Source: CAZKFN01 sp964552035 (lineage in GTDB: Bacteria; Bacteroidota; Bacteroidia; Flavobacteriales_E; Vicingaceae). Taken from it: 44,237 nt of DNA. The translations under genes were made by a program, and so were the position numbers. Under the pieces are notes generated by a model. It was given only the letters and a program-made list of their open reading frames with translations. It did no database searches and was not told the DNA's origin. The first letter of the stretch is position 1, and the number at the start of each line of letters is the position of its first letter. The stretch is from the NCBI GenBank assembly GCA_964552035.1, contig CAZKFN010000010.1, positions 1-44,237 on the forward strand, written 5' to 3'. Positions 34,945 through 44,156 of this stretch are shown here, piece after piece.

Positions 34945-35207
34945 AAGCATGAATACAAGGGTCAAATATCCGAAAATATATTGGGACTAAAGTTGAAGCA
35001 AGACGCTTTTATAATTACTTTTAAAAAAAAGTGTAAGAAATAAAAGCCTAATTTCATTGATATTCTCTTTAATTTCGCTACTCATTTATCAAAAATATAA
35101 TTTTAAGAATACAAATAGAGTTTAGTAAAAGAAAAAAATGGAATATTTTGATAAAAAGCACGTTATTGTTTTTAAAGTAAATTTATAAATATACAGTTGT
35201 AGTTTTT

Positions 35208-37754
35208 GTGAAATATAAGTTCCACATATTAATCTTTTTAATTTCCCTTGTTTTTTGGTCTTGCAAAACGGATAAAAATACCTTCTTTACAAGAGCCTAT
35301 CACAATACTACTGCTCATTATAATGGGTACTTTAATGCAAGGGAGATTATGAAAGAAACCGATGATCATCTTCGTGAAGAACATGAAGACGATTATTCTC
35401 AATTGTTACCCTTATTTATCTACCCCACAGAAGAGCAATCACAAGCCTTATATGAAGATATGGATATTGTGATTGAAAAAAACTCCAATGTTATTGAAAG
35501 ACACTCCATTTATATTCGTAGAAAAGAACATGTAAAATGGATTGATGATTGTTATTTGCTTATTGGGAAAGCTCGCTTCTATAAGGATGAACACGGTATT
35601 GCTCAAGATATTTTCTTATATGTTTTTCAGTCTTTTAAAGATATCCCAGAACGATACGATGGACTAAGTTGGCTGATTAAGTCTTATATTGAAACAAGAA
35701 GTTGGAATAAGGCTGAAGAATTTCTAGAAATAGGAGAAGCGCATAAAAATAAATTTCCTAAGGAATATAGAGGTCTGTATTATGCAGCTTATGCCGATTA
35801 TCACATTAAAAAAGATAAGGATTATGCAGAAGCCATTCCTAAACTTGAAGAAGCTATAAAATATACTAAAGATAAAGAGGCTTTAAGAAGATATACTTTT
35901 GTTTTAGCCCAGCTTCATCATCAAATGGGAATGCTAAGCACAGCTATGAGTCTGTATAAGGATGTCATTAAACTCAACCCTTCTTATACCATGAGGTTTA
36001 ATGCTAGAATAAGCCGAGCCATGGCTTTTGATAAAAGTGGAGGAAGCATCTCGCAGATAAAGAAAGAACTTAACAAAATGCTTAAGGATAAGAAAAATGA
36101 GGAGTTCAAAGATCAAATTTATTATGCCTTAGCAGAATTAGCTTTAAAAGAAGATAATGAGAACTTAGCAATTAAATACCTAAAAAAATCAGCCCAAACA
36201 AGTGTAAGTAATGTGAGACAAAAAGGATTGTCTTATTTGAAGTTAGCCGATATTTATTTTGAACAACCCAGCTATATTTTAGCACAAAGCTTTTACGACA
36301 GTACTTTGCAATTTTTACCTGAAGAGCACCCGGAATACTATAAGGCGGATAGTAAAAACAGCAGCTTGCAAGAACTGGTGAAAAACCTTAAAGTAATTCA
36401 GCTTTCCGATAGTTTGTTAAACCTGGCAAAGCTTTCTAAAGAAGATCAGAGAAAAAGAGTAGATAATATAATAAAAGAAATTAAAGCTGAAGAGGAGCGC
36501 CAAAGGTTAGCTGAAATTCGAGAACAAGAACGATTGAGAATACAAGCAGAAAATCAAGGTGGAATTTTTGGAGCTGGGAAATGGTATTTCTATAACCCTT
36601 CGAATATGGCTAAAGGTAGAACAGAGTTTGAAAACGTATGGGGAGATAGAGCTTTAGAAGATAATTGGCGTAGAAAATCACGATCTGCAGTTCTTGCTCA
36701 AGGAGGGAATGAGAATGAAGAGCTGATAGTAGAAGATGAGAATAATGAAAAATATGACCCAGAAGCTTATTTAGCCAATATTCCTAACAGCATGGAGGAT
36801 AAATTGAAGGTTCATGGAAAATTAGTAGAAGCACTGTATAATGTTGGAGCCATTTTTAAAGAAGATTTCGAGGATCCAACAAGTGCTATTGAAGCTTTTG
36901 AAAGAGTTACTTCTACTTACGATACTTCTCAATACAACTTACCCTCCCATTATCAGCTCTACCGAATTTTTACGGTTGAAGGGTATAAAGAAGATGCCCT
37001 AATTCAAAAAAACTGGGTGCTGGATAACCACCCTTTTAGTGAGTATGCGTATTTAATAAAAAATCCAAATTACAATAAGGAAAATAAAGAGACCAAAGAA
37101 AAAATAGAAGAGTATTATGAAGCAACCTATAGACTTTATCTTTATAAACTATATGATGATGTCATAACAAGTTGTGATCGTGCGGATTCTGTTTTTAAAA
37201 AGAATCATATTCAGGCTAAGTTTGATTTTTTACGTTTAAAATCTATAGGCTATCGCTCTAGTCAAAGTGTTTTTAAGACTGAGATTGAGGCATTTATAGA
37301 AAAGCATAATGAAAGCCCTTTAAAAGAAAGTGCCCAAAAGATTCTAAATTTTATGAATAATGAAAATAAAGGAGTCTCTTCTGAAGTATTGTTCAATAAG
37401 GAATTTTCCAAACCACATATGTTTATGATTTCTTTTCCTGAAAACACTAAGGGCCTAAATGTGTTGAAAAATAAATTATCTAACTTTAATGGGAGGTCTT
37501 TTAGAGAAAAAAAGTTGGATTTTACCGATACTCAATTAGGGAAGAAAGATATATTCCTTATTCGAACATTTAAAGATGATAAAGATGCTATGCGATATTA
37601 TAAAACCTTGCAAAATAACAATGGCTTAATGATAGATGTGGAAAGAAAAAAAGGGAAAATGTATGTTATTTCAGTGCCTAATTTTCAGCTGTTATTTCAA
37701 AATAGTGAGGAGGATAAATACATGGATTTTTTTCAAAAAAACTATTTACTTTAA
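35208..37754 (+). CDS. porW: PorW/SprE-type lipoprotein of the type IX secretion system
   Basis: The 848-aa protein starts with a lipoprotein signal whose lipobox cysteine is Cys19 (SLVFWSC). The sequence just after it, NTTAHYNGYFNARE, is the hallmark of PorW/SprE, which links the T9SS core complex in the periplasm and is needed for secretion and, in gliding species, movement. Tetratricopeptide repeats fill ~130-400 (for example YRGLYYAAYADYHIKKD, RYTFVLAQLHHQMGMLS), followed by a charged coil (EERQRLAEIREQERLRI) and more TPR-like helices. The start codon is GTG. No substrate with a T9SS C-terminal domain was recognised in the window. Confidence 0.88.
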   Translation: MKYKFHILIFLISLVFWSCKTDKNTFFTRAYHNTTAHYNGYFNAREIMKETDDHLREEHEDDYSQLLPLFIYPTEEQSQALYEDMDIVIEKNSNVIERHSIYIRRKEHVKWIDDCYLLIGKARFYKDEHGIAQDIFLYVFQSFKDIPERYDGLSWLIKSYIETRSWNKAEEFLEIGEAHKNKFPKEYRGLYYAAYADYHIKKDKDYAEAIPKLEEAIKYTKDKEALRRYTFVLAQLHHQMGMLSTAMSLYKDVIKLNPSYTMRFNARISRAMAFDKSGGSISQIKKELNKMLKDKKNEEFKDQIYYALAELALKEDNENLAIKYLKKSAQTSVSNVRQKGLSYLKLADIYFEQPSYILAQSFYDSTLQFLPEEHPEYYKADSKNSSLQELVKNLKVIQLSDSLLNLAKLSKEDQRKRVDNIIKEIKAEEERQRLAEIREQERLRIQAENQGGIFGAGKWYFYNPSNMAKGRTEFENVWGDRALEDNWRRKSRSAVLAQGGNENEELIVEDENNEKYDPEAYLANIPNSMEDKLKVHGKLVEALYNVGAIFKEDFEDPTSAIEAFERVTSTYDTSQYNLPSHYQLYRIFTVEGYKEDALIQKNWVLDNHPFSEYAYLIKNPNYNKENKETKEKIEEYYEATYRLYLYKLYDDVITSCDRADSVFKKNHIQAKFDFLRLKSIGYRSSQSVFKTEIEAFIEKHNESPLKESAQKILNFMNNENKGVSSEVLFNKEFSKPHMFMISFPENTKGLNVLKNKLSNFNGRSFREKKLDFTDTQLGKKDIFLIRTFKDDKDAMRYYKTLQNNNGLMIDVERKKGKMYVISVPNFQLLFQNSEEDKYMDFFQKNYLL

Positions 37755-37850
37755 AGGTTTAGAAGGGATTTAAAAGTGTTATCTTTAATTAAAAAGTTGA
37801 TCAGCTTTGTTCAAAAGTTGTTTTTTTTAAGGAAAGCTCAATAGAAATGC

Positions 37851-37858
37851 TAAATTTG
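37851..37858 (+). promoter_or_regulatory. -7 box of the bactofilin-atpZ operon
   Basis: TAAATTTG is a full match to TAnnTTTG, 20 nt before the start codon. The nearest TTG is 30 nt upstream, too far for a typical promoter. Confidence 0.45.
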
Positions 37859-37878
37859 TAATCTAATTATTATTACTA

Positions 37879-38301
37879 ATGTTTAAGTCAAAGCAAAAAA
37901 ATATGGCAAGAAACAACGAAGCAGATGCCTCAGCAATAAATATTATAAGAAGTGGCACTGAAATTATAGGTGACATCGTTTGTAAAGGAGACATTAGAAT
38001 CGATGGAAAATTAAGTGGAAATTTAAAGTCTGAAGGGAAAGTAGTTGTGGGAGAAAATGGTGTAATTGAAGGTTCAGTTCAATGTGTAAATGCTACGGTC
38101 TCTGGTGGGGTAAAAGTAAATATTCAAGTTGAAGAGGTACTTACCTTAACTTCTACAGCCAATTTGGTAGGAGAAATTTCAACAAATAAGTTACAAATAG
38201 AGCCTGGAGCTAATTTTTCAGGAAATTGTAAAATGGGTGCCGTTATTAAAGGCATAGATGATGGCCGAAAAGAAGAAGAGAAAAGGGGTAAAACCGCCTA
38301 A
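37879..38301 (+). CDS. bactofilin
   Basis: Bactofilins are polymerising beta-helix proteins of the cytoplasmic face. The 140-aa product has a short N-terminal tail, a core of repeated strands (INIIRSGTEIIGDIVCKG, IRIDGKLSGNLKSEG, KVVVGENGVIEGSVQC) and a charged C-terminal tail (KGIDDGRKEEEKRGK). In other bacteria they scaffold cell-wall enzymes; the M23 peptidase 3 kb away would be a suitable partner, which is an inference. The 3' end overlaps the atpZ gene by 44 nt. Confidence 0.92.
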   Translation: MFKSKQKNMARNNEADASAINIIRSGTEIIGDIVCKGDIRIDGKLSGNLKSEGKVVVGENGVIEGSVQCVNATVSGGVKVNIQVEEVLTLTSTANLVGEISTNKLQIEPGANFSGNCKMGAVIKGIDDGRKEEEKRGKTA

Positions 38302-38482
38302 AAATTTCATGCGGTATTCCGGATTAACCATGCAAATGGCAGTAGTTATTTTAGCAGGAGTGTTTGGGGGAATTCGGTTGGATGAGTATATGGCTTTAGA
38401 AACACCAATTTTTACAATTGTTTTATCTTTACTCGCAGTATTTGCTTCTATGTATCTTGTAATTAAAGATTTATCTAAATGA
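38258..38482 (+). CDS. atpZ: AtpZ/AtpI-family protein of ATP synthase
   Basis: The 74-aa protein has a basic N-terminus (MAEKKKRKGVKPPKN) and two membrane helices (~27-42 and ~50-67) separated by GGIRLDEYM, the pattern of the AtpZ (F0F1-ATPase subunit, putative Mg/Ca transporter) family. It is thought to help assemble the c-ring or supply metal ions together with AtpI. ATG at 38258 or 38261 lies inside the end of bactofilin, and its stop overlaps the next ATG by 4 nt, so translation is coupled on both sides. Confidence 0.85.
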   Translation: MMAEKKKRKGVKPPKNFMRYSGLTMQMAVVILAGVFGGIRLDEYMALETPIFTIVLSLLAVFASMYLVIKDLSK

Positions 38483-38874
38483 GGTCTACCTTTTATTATA
38501 TGATAGTTTTGTTGACCATCTTTTTAGGTGGAATTCATTACTTAATTAATCAAGCATTTGACTTGATTTGGCATCAACAATATTGGCTGTTGTATCTCTA
38601 TTTTCCTTTTATAACGGCAATCATATACAAGCTTCTACTTTCTAAAGCTGGTGAAAGACCACAGCTTTTTGTCAATTTTTTTATGGGTAGTATGACCGTT
38701 AAATTATTATTTTCCCTGGCTATCTTGCTGGTCGTATTGCTAATGGTTCCGGAACTAAAGCCGGATTTTGCTATTGTATTTATGCTTATGTATTTTGCAT
38801 ATACGATTTTAAGCACAATGCTTTTATTTAAAAAATTAAAACAAAACTCTTCAACAAATAAACAAAAGGATTAA
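38479..38874 (+). CDS. AtpI-like membrane protein
   Basis: The 131-aa protein has four membrane helices (~5-25, 35-50, 67-87, 92-115) and a charged C-terminal tail. Its place, in ATGA overlap after atpZ and before atpB, and its helix number fit AtpI, the assembly factor of the c-ring; the sequence match itself is not strong. A gap of ~210 nt with a strong promoter follows before atpB. Confidence 0.7.
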   Translation: MRSTFYYMIVLLTIFLGGIHYLINQAFDLIWHQQYWLLYLYFPFITAIIYKLLLSKAGERPQLFVNFFMGSMTVKLLFSLAILLVVLLMVPELKPDFAIVFMLMYFAYTILSTMLLFKKLKQNSSTNKQKD

Positions 38875-38997
38875 AAATCATATTTCTAATTGTTTATCTT
38901 ATAACTACTTAAAATCTCTCTGAACAACTTAGATACAAGACCTTAATGTGCTGATAAGTAGTTCATTATCGCTTGGTCATTTTATCATTCTTTTTCC

Positions 38998-39029
38998 TTG
39001 TTATTTTACTAATATATTCAGTACTTTTG
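38998..39029 (+). promoter_or_regulatory. main promoter of the atpB operon
   Basis: TTG (38998-39000), 21 nt, TACTTTTG (39022-39029), a full match to the Bacteroidota pattern, 59 nt before the atpB ATG used here. Confidence 0.7.
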
Positions 39030-39087
39030 CAACCGAATTTGAAAGACCTTAAGATTGAAGAAAAAAGGAGAGTTTAATCCCAATAGA

Positions 39088-40179
39088 ATGAGTACTTACA
39101 TGAAAAAAATCTTTTTCTTATTTGCGGCATTGTTTGTTATACAGTTTTCTTTCGCTCAGGAGGACTCAGCGACATCAAAAAGTAAATTTAGCCCTAGTGA
39201 AATGATTATGCATCATATTTCGGATGCACATGAGATTCATTTTGTAGGAGATTTTTCAATTTATTTACCCATAATCATAAAGTCTGAGAAAGGTTGGGAT
39301 TCATTTTCTTCCTCCAAGATTTATAAAAACCCAAAGACCCTTGTTACAGCTTCTGGTGATGAATTAGAGTATTTTCAACATGAAGATTATGTTATGTACC
39401 ATGAGAAAATATATTTAGCTGAAGAGGGAGGATTGTTGGTTAATGAAGCTGGAAAGGTTGAGAATAAGGCAGTGAGCATCGACTTATCCATTACTAAAAC
39501 TGTTGTAGGAATGTTTTTAGTAGTGCTTTTAATGTTGTTTTTATTCAATCCCGTTGCTAAGGCATATAAAAGAGATGGGATTGCTGCCCCAAGAGGATTG
39601 CAATCTTTTATAGAGCCTCTAGTGTTGTTTGTACGCGATGAAATTGCACGTCCTTCAATCGGAGAAAAGGCCGATCGTTTTACCCCTTTTTTACTTTCCA
39701 CTTTTTTCTTTATTTGGATTGCTAATGTAATCGGACTTATTCCTTTTTTAGGAGGTTATAATATCACTGGAGGAATATCTGTGACACTCGTATTAGCGGG
39801 TATTGTGTTTATCATTACTTCAGTTAATGGAAACAAACATTATTGGAAACATATATTATGGCCGGATGGTGTTCCTTTCTTGGTGAAAATCATTGTAGTA
39901 CCCATTGAATTTGCAGGAATATTTATTAAGCCTATTGTTTTAATGATTCGTTTGACAGCGAACATGACAGCAGGACATATTCTGTTGTTATCTTTTGTTA
40001 TTTTAATATTCATATTTGGAGAAAGTAGTGCTGCAGCAGGTTATGGAGTTGGAGTTGGGTCAGTGCTGTTTATGGTATTTATGAACTTGTTAAAATTATT
40101 AGTAGCCTTTTTACAAGCGTATGTATTTACCTTATTAGCTGCACTGTATTTCGGTTCAGCTGTTGAAGAGGCACATTAA
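39088..40179 (+). CDS. atpB: ATP synthase subunit a
   Basis: Subunit a forms the proton half-channels next to the c-ring. An N-terminal signal-like segment (KKIFFLFAALFVIQFSFAQ) precedes an extracytoplasmic stretch of ~110 residues, a layout I recall for Bacteroidota members. Five to six membrane helices follow. The essential arginine is in LMIRLTANMTAGHILLLS; the last helices contain LLKLLVAFLQAYVFTLLAAL. ATG at 39088 is chosen; ATG at 39100 begins exactly at the signal segment and TTG at 39055 is the longest option. Confidence 0.93.
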   Translation: MSTYMKKIFFLFAALFVIQFSFAQEDSATSKSKFSPSEMIMHHISDAHEIHFVGDFSIYLPIIIKSEKGWDSFSSSKIYKNPKTLVTASGDELEYFQHEDYVMYHEKIYLAEEGGLLVNEAGKVENKAVSIDLSITKTVVGMFLVVLLMLFLFNPVAKAYKRDGIAAPRGLQSFIEPLVLFVRDEIARPSIGEKADRFTPFLLSTFFFIWIANVIGLIPFLGGYNITGGISVTLVLAGIVFIITSVNGNKHYWKHILWPDGVPFLVKIIVVPIEFAGIFIKPIVLMIRLTANMTAGHILLLSFVILIFIFGESSAAAGYGVGVGSVLFMVFMNLLKLLVAFLQAYVFTLLAALYFGSAVEEAH

Positions 40180-40215
40180 TTTGTAATCTATTTATTAACT
40201 AAACTATATATAAAA

Positions 40216-40458
40216 ATGGATTTATCAACCGTATTACTTGAAGTAACCTTAGGTGTTGGTTTTGCAGGTTTAGGAGCAGGTGTTGCTGCTATCGCTGCGG
40301 GTCTTGGTATTGGTAAAATTGGTGCTACTGCACTAGAATCAATTGCTAGACAACCAGAAGCTACTGGTGATATTAGAGCAAGTATGATTATTGCAGCTGC
40401 ACTTGTAGAGGGTGTTGCACTTTTTGCAGTAATCGTTTGTCTACTCGTAGTATTATAA
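40216..40458 (+). CDS. atpE: ATP synthase subunit c
   Basis: The 80-aa protein is the standard two-helix hairpin, with the RQP loop at 45-47 and the ion-binding Glu65 in the second helix (AALVEGVALF). Gly66, not Ser or Thr, follows the glutamate, so protons rather than sodium ions are expected. The first helix is very rich in Gly and Ala (GVGFAGLGAGVAAIAAGLGI). A stable hairpin lies directly downstream. Confidence 0.97.
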   Translation: MDLSTVLLEVTLGVGFAGLGAGVAAIAAGLGIGKIGATALESIARQPEATGDIRASMIIAAALVEGVALFAVIVCLLVVL

Positions 40459-40480
40459 GCTAATAATAAGCTAAGAAGTG

Positions 40481-40505
40481 GTGCCGCAGCGGTTGGCTGT
40501 GGCAC
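40481..40505 (+). promoter_or_regulatory. intercistronic hairpin between atpE and atpF
   Basis: GTGCCGCAGC (40481-40490), loop GGTTG, GCTGTGGCAC (40496-40505): a 10-bp stem with one G-T wobble followed by TATTTT. It lies 22 nt after the atpE stop. It may terminate part of the transcripts or protect the 3' end of atpE mRNA, which would give the excess of subunit c that the ring needs. Confidence 0.7.
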
Positions 40506-40534
40506 TATTTTAAAAAAACATTTGAAAAAAGAAC

Positions 40535-41023
40535 ATGTTAGAAGTTAGTATAGGAACAATGATATGGTCGAGCATTGCTTTTTTGCTCGTCGTATTTATC
40601 TTGGCAAAAACTGCCTGGAAACCAATTCTTGGAATGATTAAGGCCAGAGAAGACTTAATTGAAAAATCTTTGACGGATGCTAAAGAAGCAGAAGAAAGAC
40701 TGAAAGCTTTAAAAAAGGACAATGAAAAATTGATGGCTGAAGCAAGACAAGAACGTGAGGGAATTATAAAAGAAGCTAAAGAAATGAAAAGCAAAATGCT
40801 TGAAATAGCTAAAGCTGAAGCCAAAGAAGAAGGGAGTAAGATTATTGCAGCGGCAGAATCAGCCATTCGAGCTGAACGTGCAAAAGCAGTTTCTGAGTTA
40901 AGATCTTTAGTAGGTGAGCTTTCGATAGATATTGCTGAAAAAATTCTTAAAGAGGAATTAAGCTCAACTGAAAAACAGAAGGAATTAATTGCATCTGCAA
41001 TGAAAGATGCTAAGCTTAATTAA
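40535..41023 (+). CDS. atpF: ATP synthase subunit b
   Basis: The peripheral stalk subunit b has one N-terminal membrane helix (~8-26, MIWSSIAFLLVVFILAKTAW) and a long charged coil (~35-162) that reaches up to the F1 head. WKPILGMIKARE after the helix is the conserved hinge. Its 162 aa are the usual length. It is followed after 14 nt by atpH. Confidence 0.95.
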   Translation: MLEVSIGTMIWSSIAFLLVVFILAKTAWKPILGMIKAREDLIEKSLTDAKEAEERLKALKKDNEKLMAEARQEREGIIKEAKEMKSKMLEIAKAEAKEEGSKIIAAAESAIRAERAKAVSELRSLVGELSIDIAEKILKEELSSTEKQKELIASAMKDAKLN

Positions 41024-41037
41024 ATTACCTAAGAAAG

Positions 41038-41583
41038 ATGAAAGGAAATAGAGCTGCAATAAGGTATGCAAGATCACTTTTCTTATTTTCTAAAGAAGAA
41101 AATAAACTAGAAGTGGTATTGGATGACGCAAAAATGATTCTGTCCTTAGTAAATGAAAATAGAGAGCTTGACTTATTGTTTAAAAGCCCATTAATTAAAA
41201 TGGATAAGAAGTTAAGCATTGTAAATGCTATGTTTAGCGGAAGGGTTGATAAACTTACTTTAAACTTTATTAACCTAATTACTAAACATAAAAGAGAAGG
41301 AATTATAGAGCCTATATTTTTGGCTTTTGTAGAAAAATATAATCAACTGAATAATATTGCTACAGTAAATGTTAGCACGGCAGTAAAGTTAAGTGATACA
41401 TTAAAAAAAGAGATTATCGAAAAATTTAAGTCTATACTTAATTATACTGAAGTACATTTAAATGAAGAAGTAGATAAAAATCTACTAGGAGGAGTAGTTT
41501 TGAGAATTGATGACAAACAACTTGACGGTAGTATTCGCCGTCAATTGAAAGATATAAAACAAAAATTAGTACTGACAAAATAG
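41038..41583 (+). CDS. atpH: ATP synthase subunit delta
   Basis: The 181-aa delta subunit joins the peripheral stalk to the top of F1. AIRYARSLFLFSKEENKLE is the family N-terminus and the C-terminal part shows EVDKNLLGGVVLRIDDKQLDGSIRRQL, its best conserved motif. It lies 14 nt after atpF and 17 nt before atpA. Confidence 0.95.
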   Translation: MKGNRAAIRYARSLFLFSKEENKLEVVLDDAKMILSLVNENRELDLLFKSPLIKMDKKLSIVNAMFSGRVDKLTLNFINLITKHKREGIIEPIFLAFVEKYNQLNNIATVNVSTAVKLSDTLKKEIIEKFKSILNYTEVHLNEEVDKNLLGGVVLRIDDKQLDGSIRRQLKDIKQKLVLTK

Positions 41584-41600
41584 AACAAAATCAATAAAAA

Positions 41601-43184
41601 ATGGCTGAAGTTAATCCAGCAGAAATTTCTGCAATACTAAAAGATCAATTAGCGGGTGTAAATACTGCTGCAGACCTTGAAGAGGTGGGAACTGTAATAT
41701 ACGTAGGTGATGGAATTGCCAGAATTTACGGTATGTCCCAAGTTCAATCAGGGGAATTAATTGAATTTGACAATAACTTAATGGGCATCGTATTAAACCT
41801 TGAGGAAGATAACGTTGGTGCGGTACTTCTAGGATCTTCAAATCAGGTGAAAGAAGGAGATACTGTTAAACGAACAGGAAGAATTGCCTCCATTCAAACT
41901 GGTGAAGGTATGTTAGGTAGAGTTGTTGATACCCTTGGAAATCCTATTGATGGAAAAGGGCCTATTGAAGGAGAAACTTTTGAAATGCCAATTGAACGTA
42001 AAGCCCCTGGGGTTATTTATCGTCAGCCTGTTGATGAACCTTTGCAAACAGGAATTAAATCAATTGATTCTATGATTCCAGTAGGAAGGGGACAAAGAGA
42101 GTTGATTATTGGAGACCGTCAAACTGGAAAGACTACAGTTGCTATTGATACCATTATAAACCAAAAAGAGTTTTATGATAGAGGTGAGCCTGTTTACTGT
42201 GTCTATGTTGCTATAGGTCAAAAGGGATCAACTGTTGCAGGTATTGTTAAAACATTAGAAGATGCTGGCGCTATGGCTTATACTACTATTGTAGCAGCGA
42301 ATGCATCCTTCCCGGCTCCCATGCAGTTCTACGCTCCATTTACTGGAGTTGCAATTGCTGAATATTTTAGAGATACAGGAAGACCAGCACTAATCGTTTT
42401 TGATGATTTGTCTAAACAAGCAGTAGCTTATCGTGAAGTATCTCTATTATTAAGAAGGCCTCCAGGACGTGAAGCCTATCCAGGTGATGTTTTCTATCTT
42501 CACTCAAGACTATTAGAGCGTTCAGCAAAGATTATTCAAGATGATAAAATTGCTGCACAAATGAACGACTTACCAGATTCATTAAAGGGTAAAGTAAAAG
42601 GAGGAGGGTCTATTACTGCACTTCCAATTATTGAAACTCAAGCAGGAGACGTATCAGCCTATATTCCAACTAACGTAATTTCAATTACAGATGGACAGAT
42701 TTTCTGAGAGTCGAATCTATTCCTTTAGGGGATTCGTCCAGCGATTAATGTTGGTATTTCAGTTTCCCGTGTTGGAGGTTCAGCTCAAATTAAATCTATG
42801 AAGAAAGTTGCTGGTACATTAAAACTTGACCAAGCGCAGTATAGAGAGCTTGAAGCTTTCTCTAAGTTTGGATCCGATCTAGATGCTGCAACAAAAGCTG
42901 TACTTGATAAAGGTGCAAGAAATGTTGAAATTTTAAAACAAAATCAAAATTCACCTATGAAGGTGGAAGATCAAATTGCTATTATTTACCTAGGTACAAA
43001 TGGATTATTAAGTGACGTGCCGGTAAACCAAGTGAAAAAATTTGAAGAAGAGTTCCTAGAATTGATGAATGCTAAGCATAAGGATACTTTAAATGCCTTA
43101 AAAGAAGGAAAGTATACAGATGCTGAGACTTCTGTATTGGAAAAGGTGGCCGCTGATTTGGTTTTAAATTATAAGAATTTATAA
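41601..43184 (+). pseudogene. atpA: ATP synthase subunit alpha with two in-frame stops
   Basis: Subunit alpha forms F1 with beta and carries the non-catalytic nucleotide sites. The P-loop GDRQTGKTT (~169-177) and SITALPIIETQAGDVSAYIP are normal. At codon 369 TGA (42705-42707) replaces the Leu of ITDGQIFLES, and at codon 376 TAG (42726-42728) replaces the small residue before GIRPAIN. The codons between them and after them remain in frame, and the catalytic Arg of ISVSRVGG follows downstream. The whole span is 527 codons, the normal length, so the changes are substitutions only. A truncated product would lack the Arg and the C-terminal domain. Sequencing or assembly error is as likely as real decay. 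Confidence 0.9.
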
Positions 43185-43207
43185 GAATCCATTAGAATTA
43201 TATATCA

Positions 43208-44095
43208 ATGGCAAATTTAAAAGAAATACGTTCTAGAATATCTTCGGTCTCATCTACTATGCAGATAACCCAAGCCATGAAAATGGTTTCGGCTGCTAAG
43301 TTGAAAAGAGCTCAGGATGCAATTACTCAAATGAGACCTTATGCTAATAAGCTGAAGGAATTGTTAAGCAATTTGAGCGATTCAACAGAAGATACTCAAA
43401 GTGGCGTATATTTAGAAGAAAGGGAAGTAATTAAAAGTGTATTAATTGTTGCCATTACTTCAAATAGGGGCTTAGCTGGGGCATTTAATGCTAATGTGAT
43501 TAAGAAAACCACACAACTTATAGAAGAATATTCTGGTAAGAGTGTAACAGTTGTTACTATTGGTAAGGCAGCCAAAGATCACTTCAGAAAAACAGAGTTT
43601 ATTATTAAAGGAACAGCACTACCCAGAAATATGGAAGTGATATACGACGATTTAACTTTTGATAATGTTGCTGCATATGCACAAAAGTTTATGGATAGCT
43701 TTGCTTATAAGCAATTTGATAAAGTTGAATTGGTCTATAATCGATTTGTAAATGCAGCTACTCAAATTGTTCAAGTTGAACAGTTTTTGCCCTTATTGCC
43801 TGAGAAAGACGAAAATACAACTGATAAAAGTCATGTGAAATATATCTTTGAACCTTCAAAAGAATATATTATTACTGAATTGATTCCCAAATCAATAAAG
43901 ATTCAATTGTATAAGGCAATATTGGATTCACATGCTGCAGAACATGGCGCTAGAATGACCGCAATGCATAAGGCAACAGATAATGCTACAGAACTCTTAG
44001 GAGAGCTTAAATTGGCTTATAACAAAGCCCGACAAGCATCTATTACAAATGAAATATTAGAAATCGTTGGGGGTGCAGAAGCATTGAATAGTTAA
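43208..44095 (+). CDS. atpG: ATP synthase subunit gamma
   Basis: The 295-aa central stalk subunit shows the two conserved helices that form its shaft: LKEIRSRISSVSSTMQITQA at the N-terminus and EHGARMTAMHKATDNATELL at the C-terminus, with TSNRGLAGAFN in the middle domain. It lies 23 nt after atpA and ends the operon; atpD and atpC are not here, as is usual for Bacteroidota, where they form a separate unit. Confidence 0.95.
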   Translation: MANLKEIRSRISSVSSTMQITQAMKMVSAAKLKRAQDAITQMRPYANKLKELLSNLSDSTEDTQSGVYLEEREVIKSVLIVAITSNRGLAGAFNANVIKKTTQLIEEYSGKSVTVVTIGKAAKDHFRKTEFIIKGTALPRNMEVIYDDLTFDNVAAYAQKFMDSFAYKQFDKVELVYNRFVNAATQIVQVEQFLPLLPEKDENTTDKSHVKYIFEPSKEYIITELIPKSIKIQLYKAILDSHAAEHGARMTAMHKATDNATELLGELKLAYNKARQASITNEILEIVGGAEALNS

Positions 44096-44126
44096 AGAGA
44101 AAGAGAATTTATATTCTATTATAGAT

Positions 44127-44156
44127 AAGGGACAAATTTATATAAATTTGTCCCTT
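44127..44156 (+). terminator. 30-nt perfect palindrome after atpG (terminator)
   Basis: AAGGGACAAATTTAT (44127-44141) and ATAAATTTGTCCCTT (44142-44156) form a perfect palindrome 31 nt after the atpG stop. The T tail is short (TTTC), so termination may be weak; it could also block exonucleases at the mRNA end. Confidence 0.65.

Noticed and set aside
40188..40505. A 105-aa minus-strand gene opposite atpE
   Set aside because: Its Ala/Pro-rich composition is simply the reverse of the Gly/Ala-rich subunit c, and it runs through the hairpin.
15761..42728. A genetic code in which TGA is a sense codon
   Set aside because: TGA ends normal genes here (for example the WbuB-like gene at 24825-24827 and atpZ at 38480-38482), the three interrupted sites would need different amino acids (Gly, Leu), and atpA also has a TAG.
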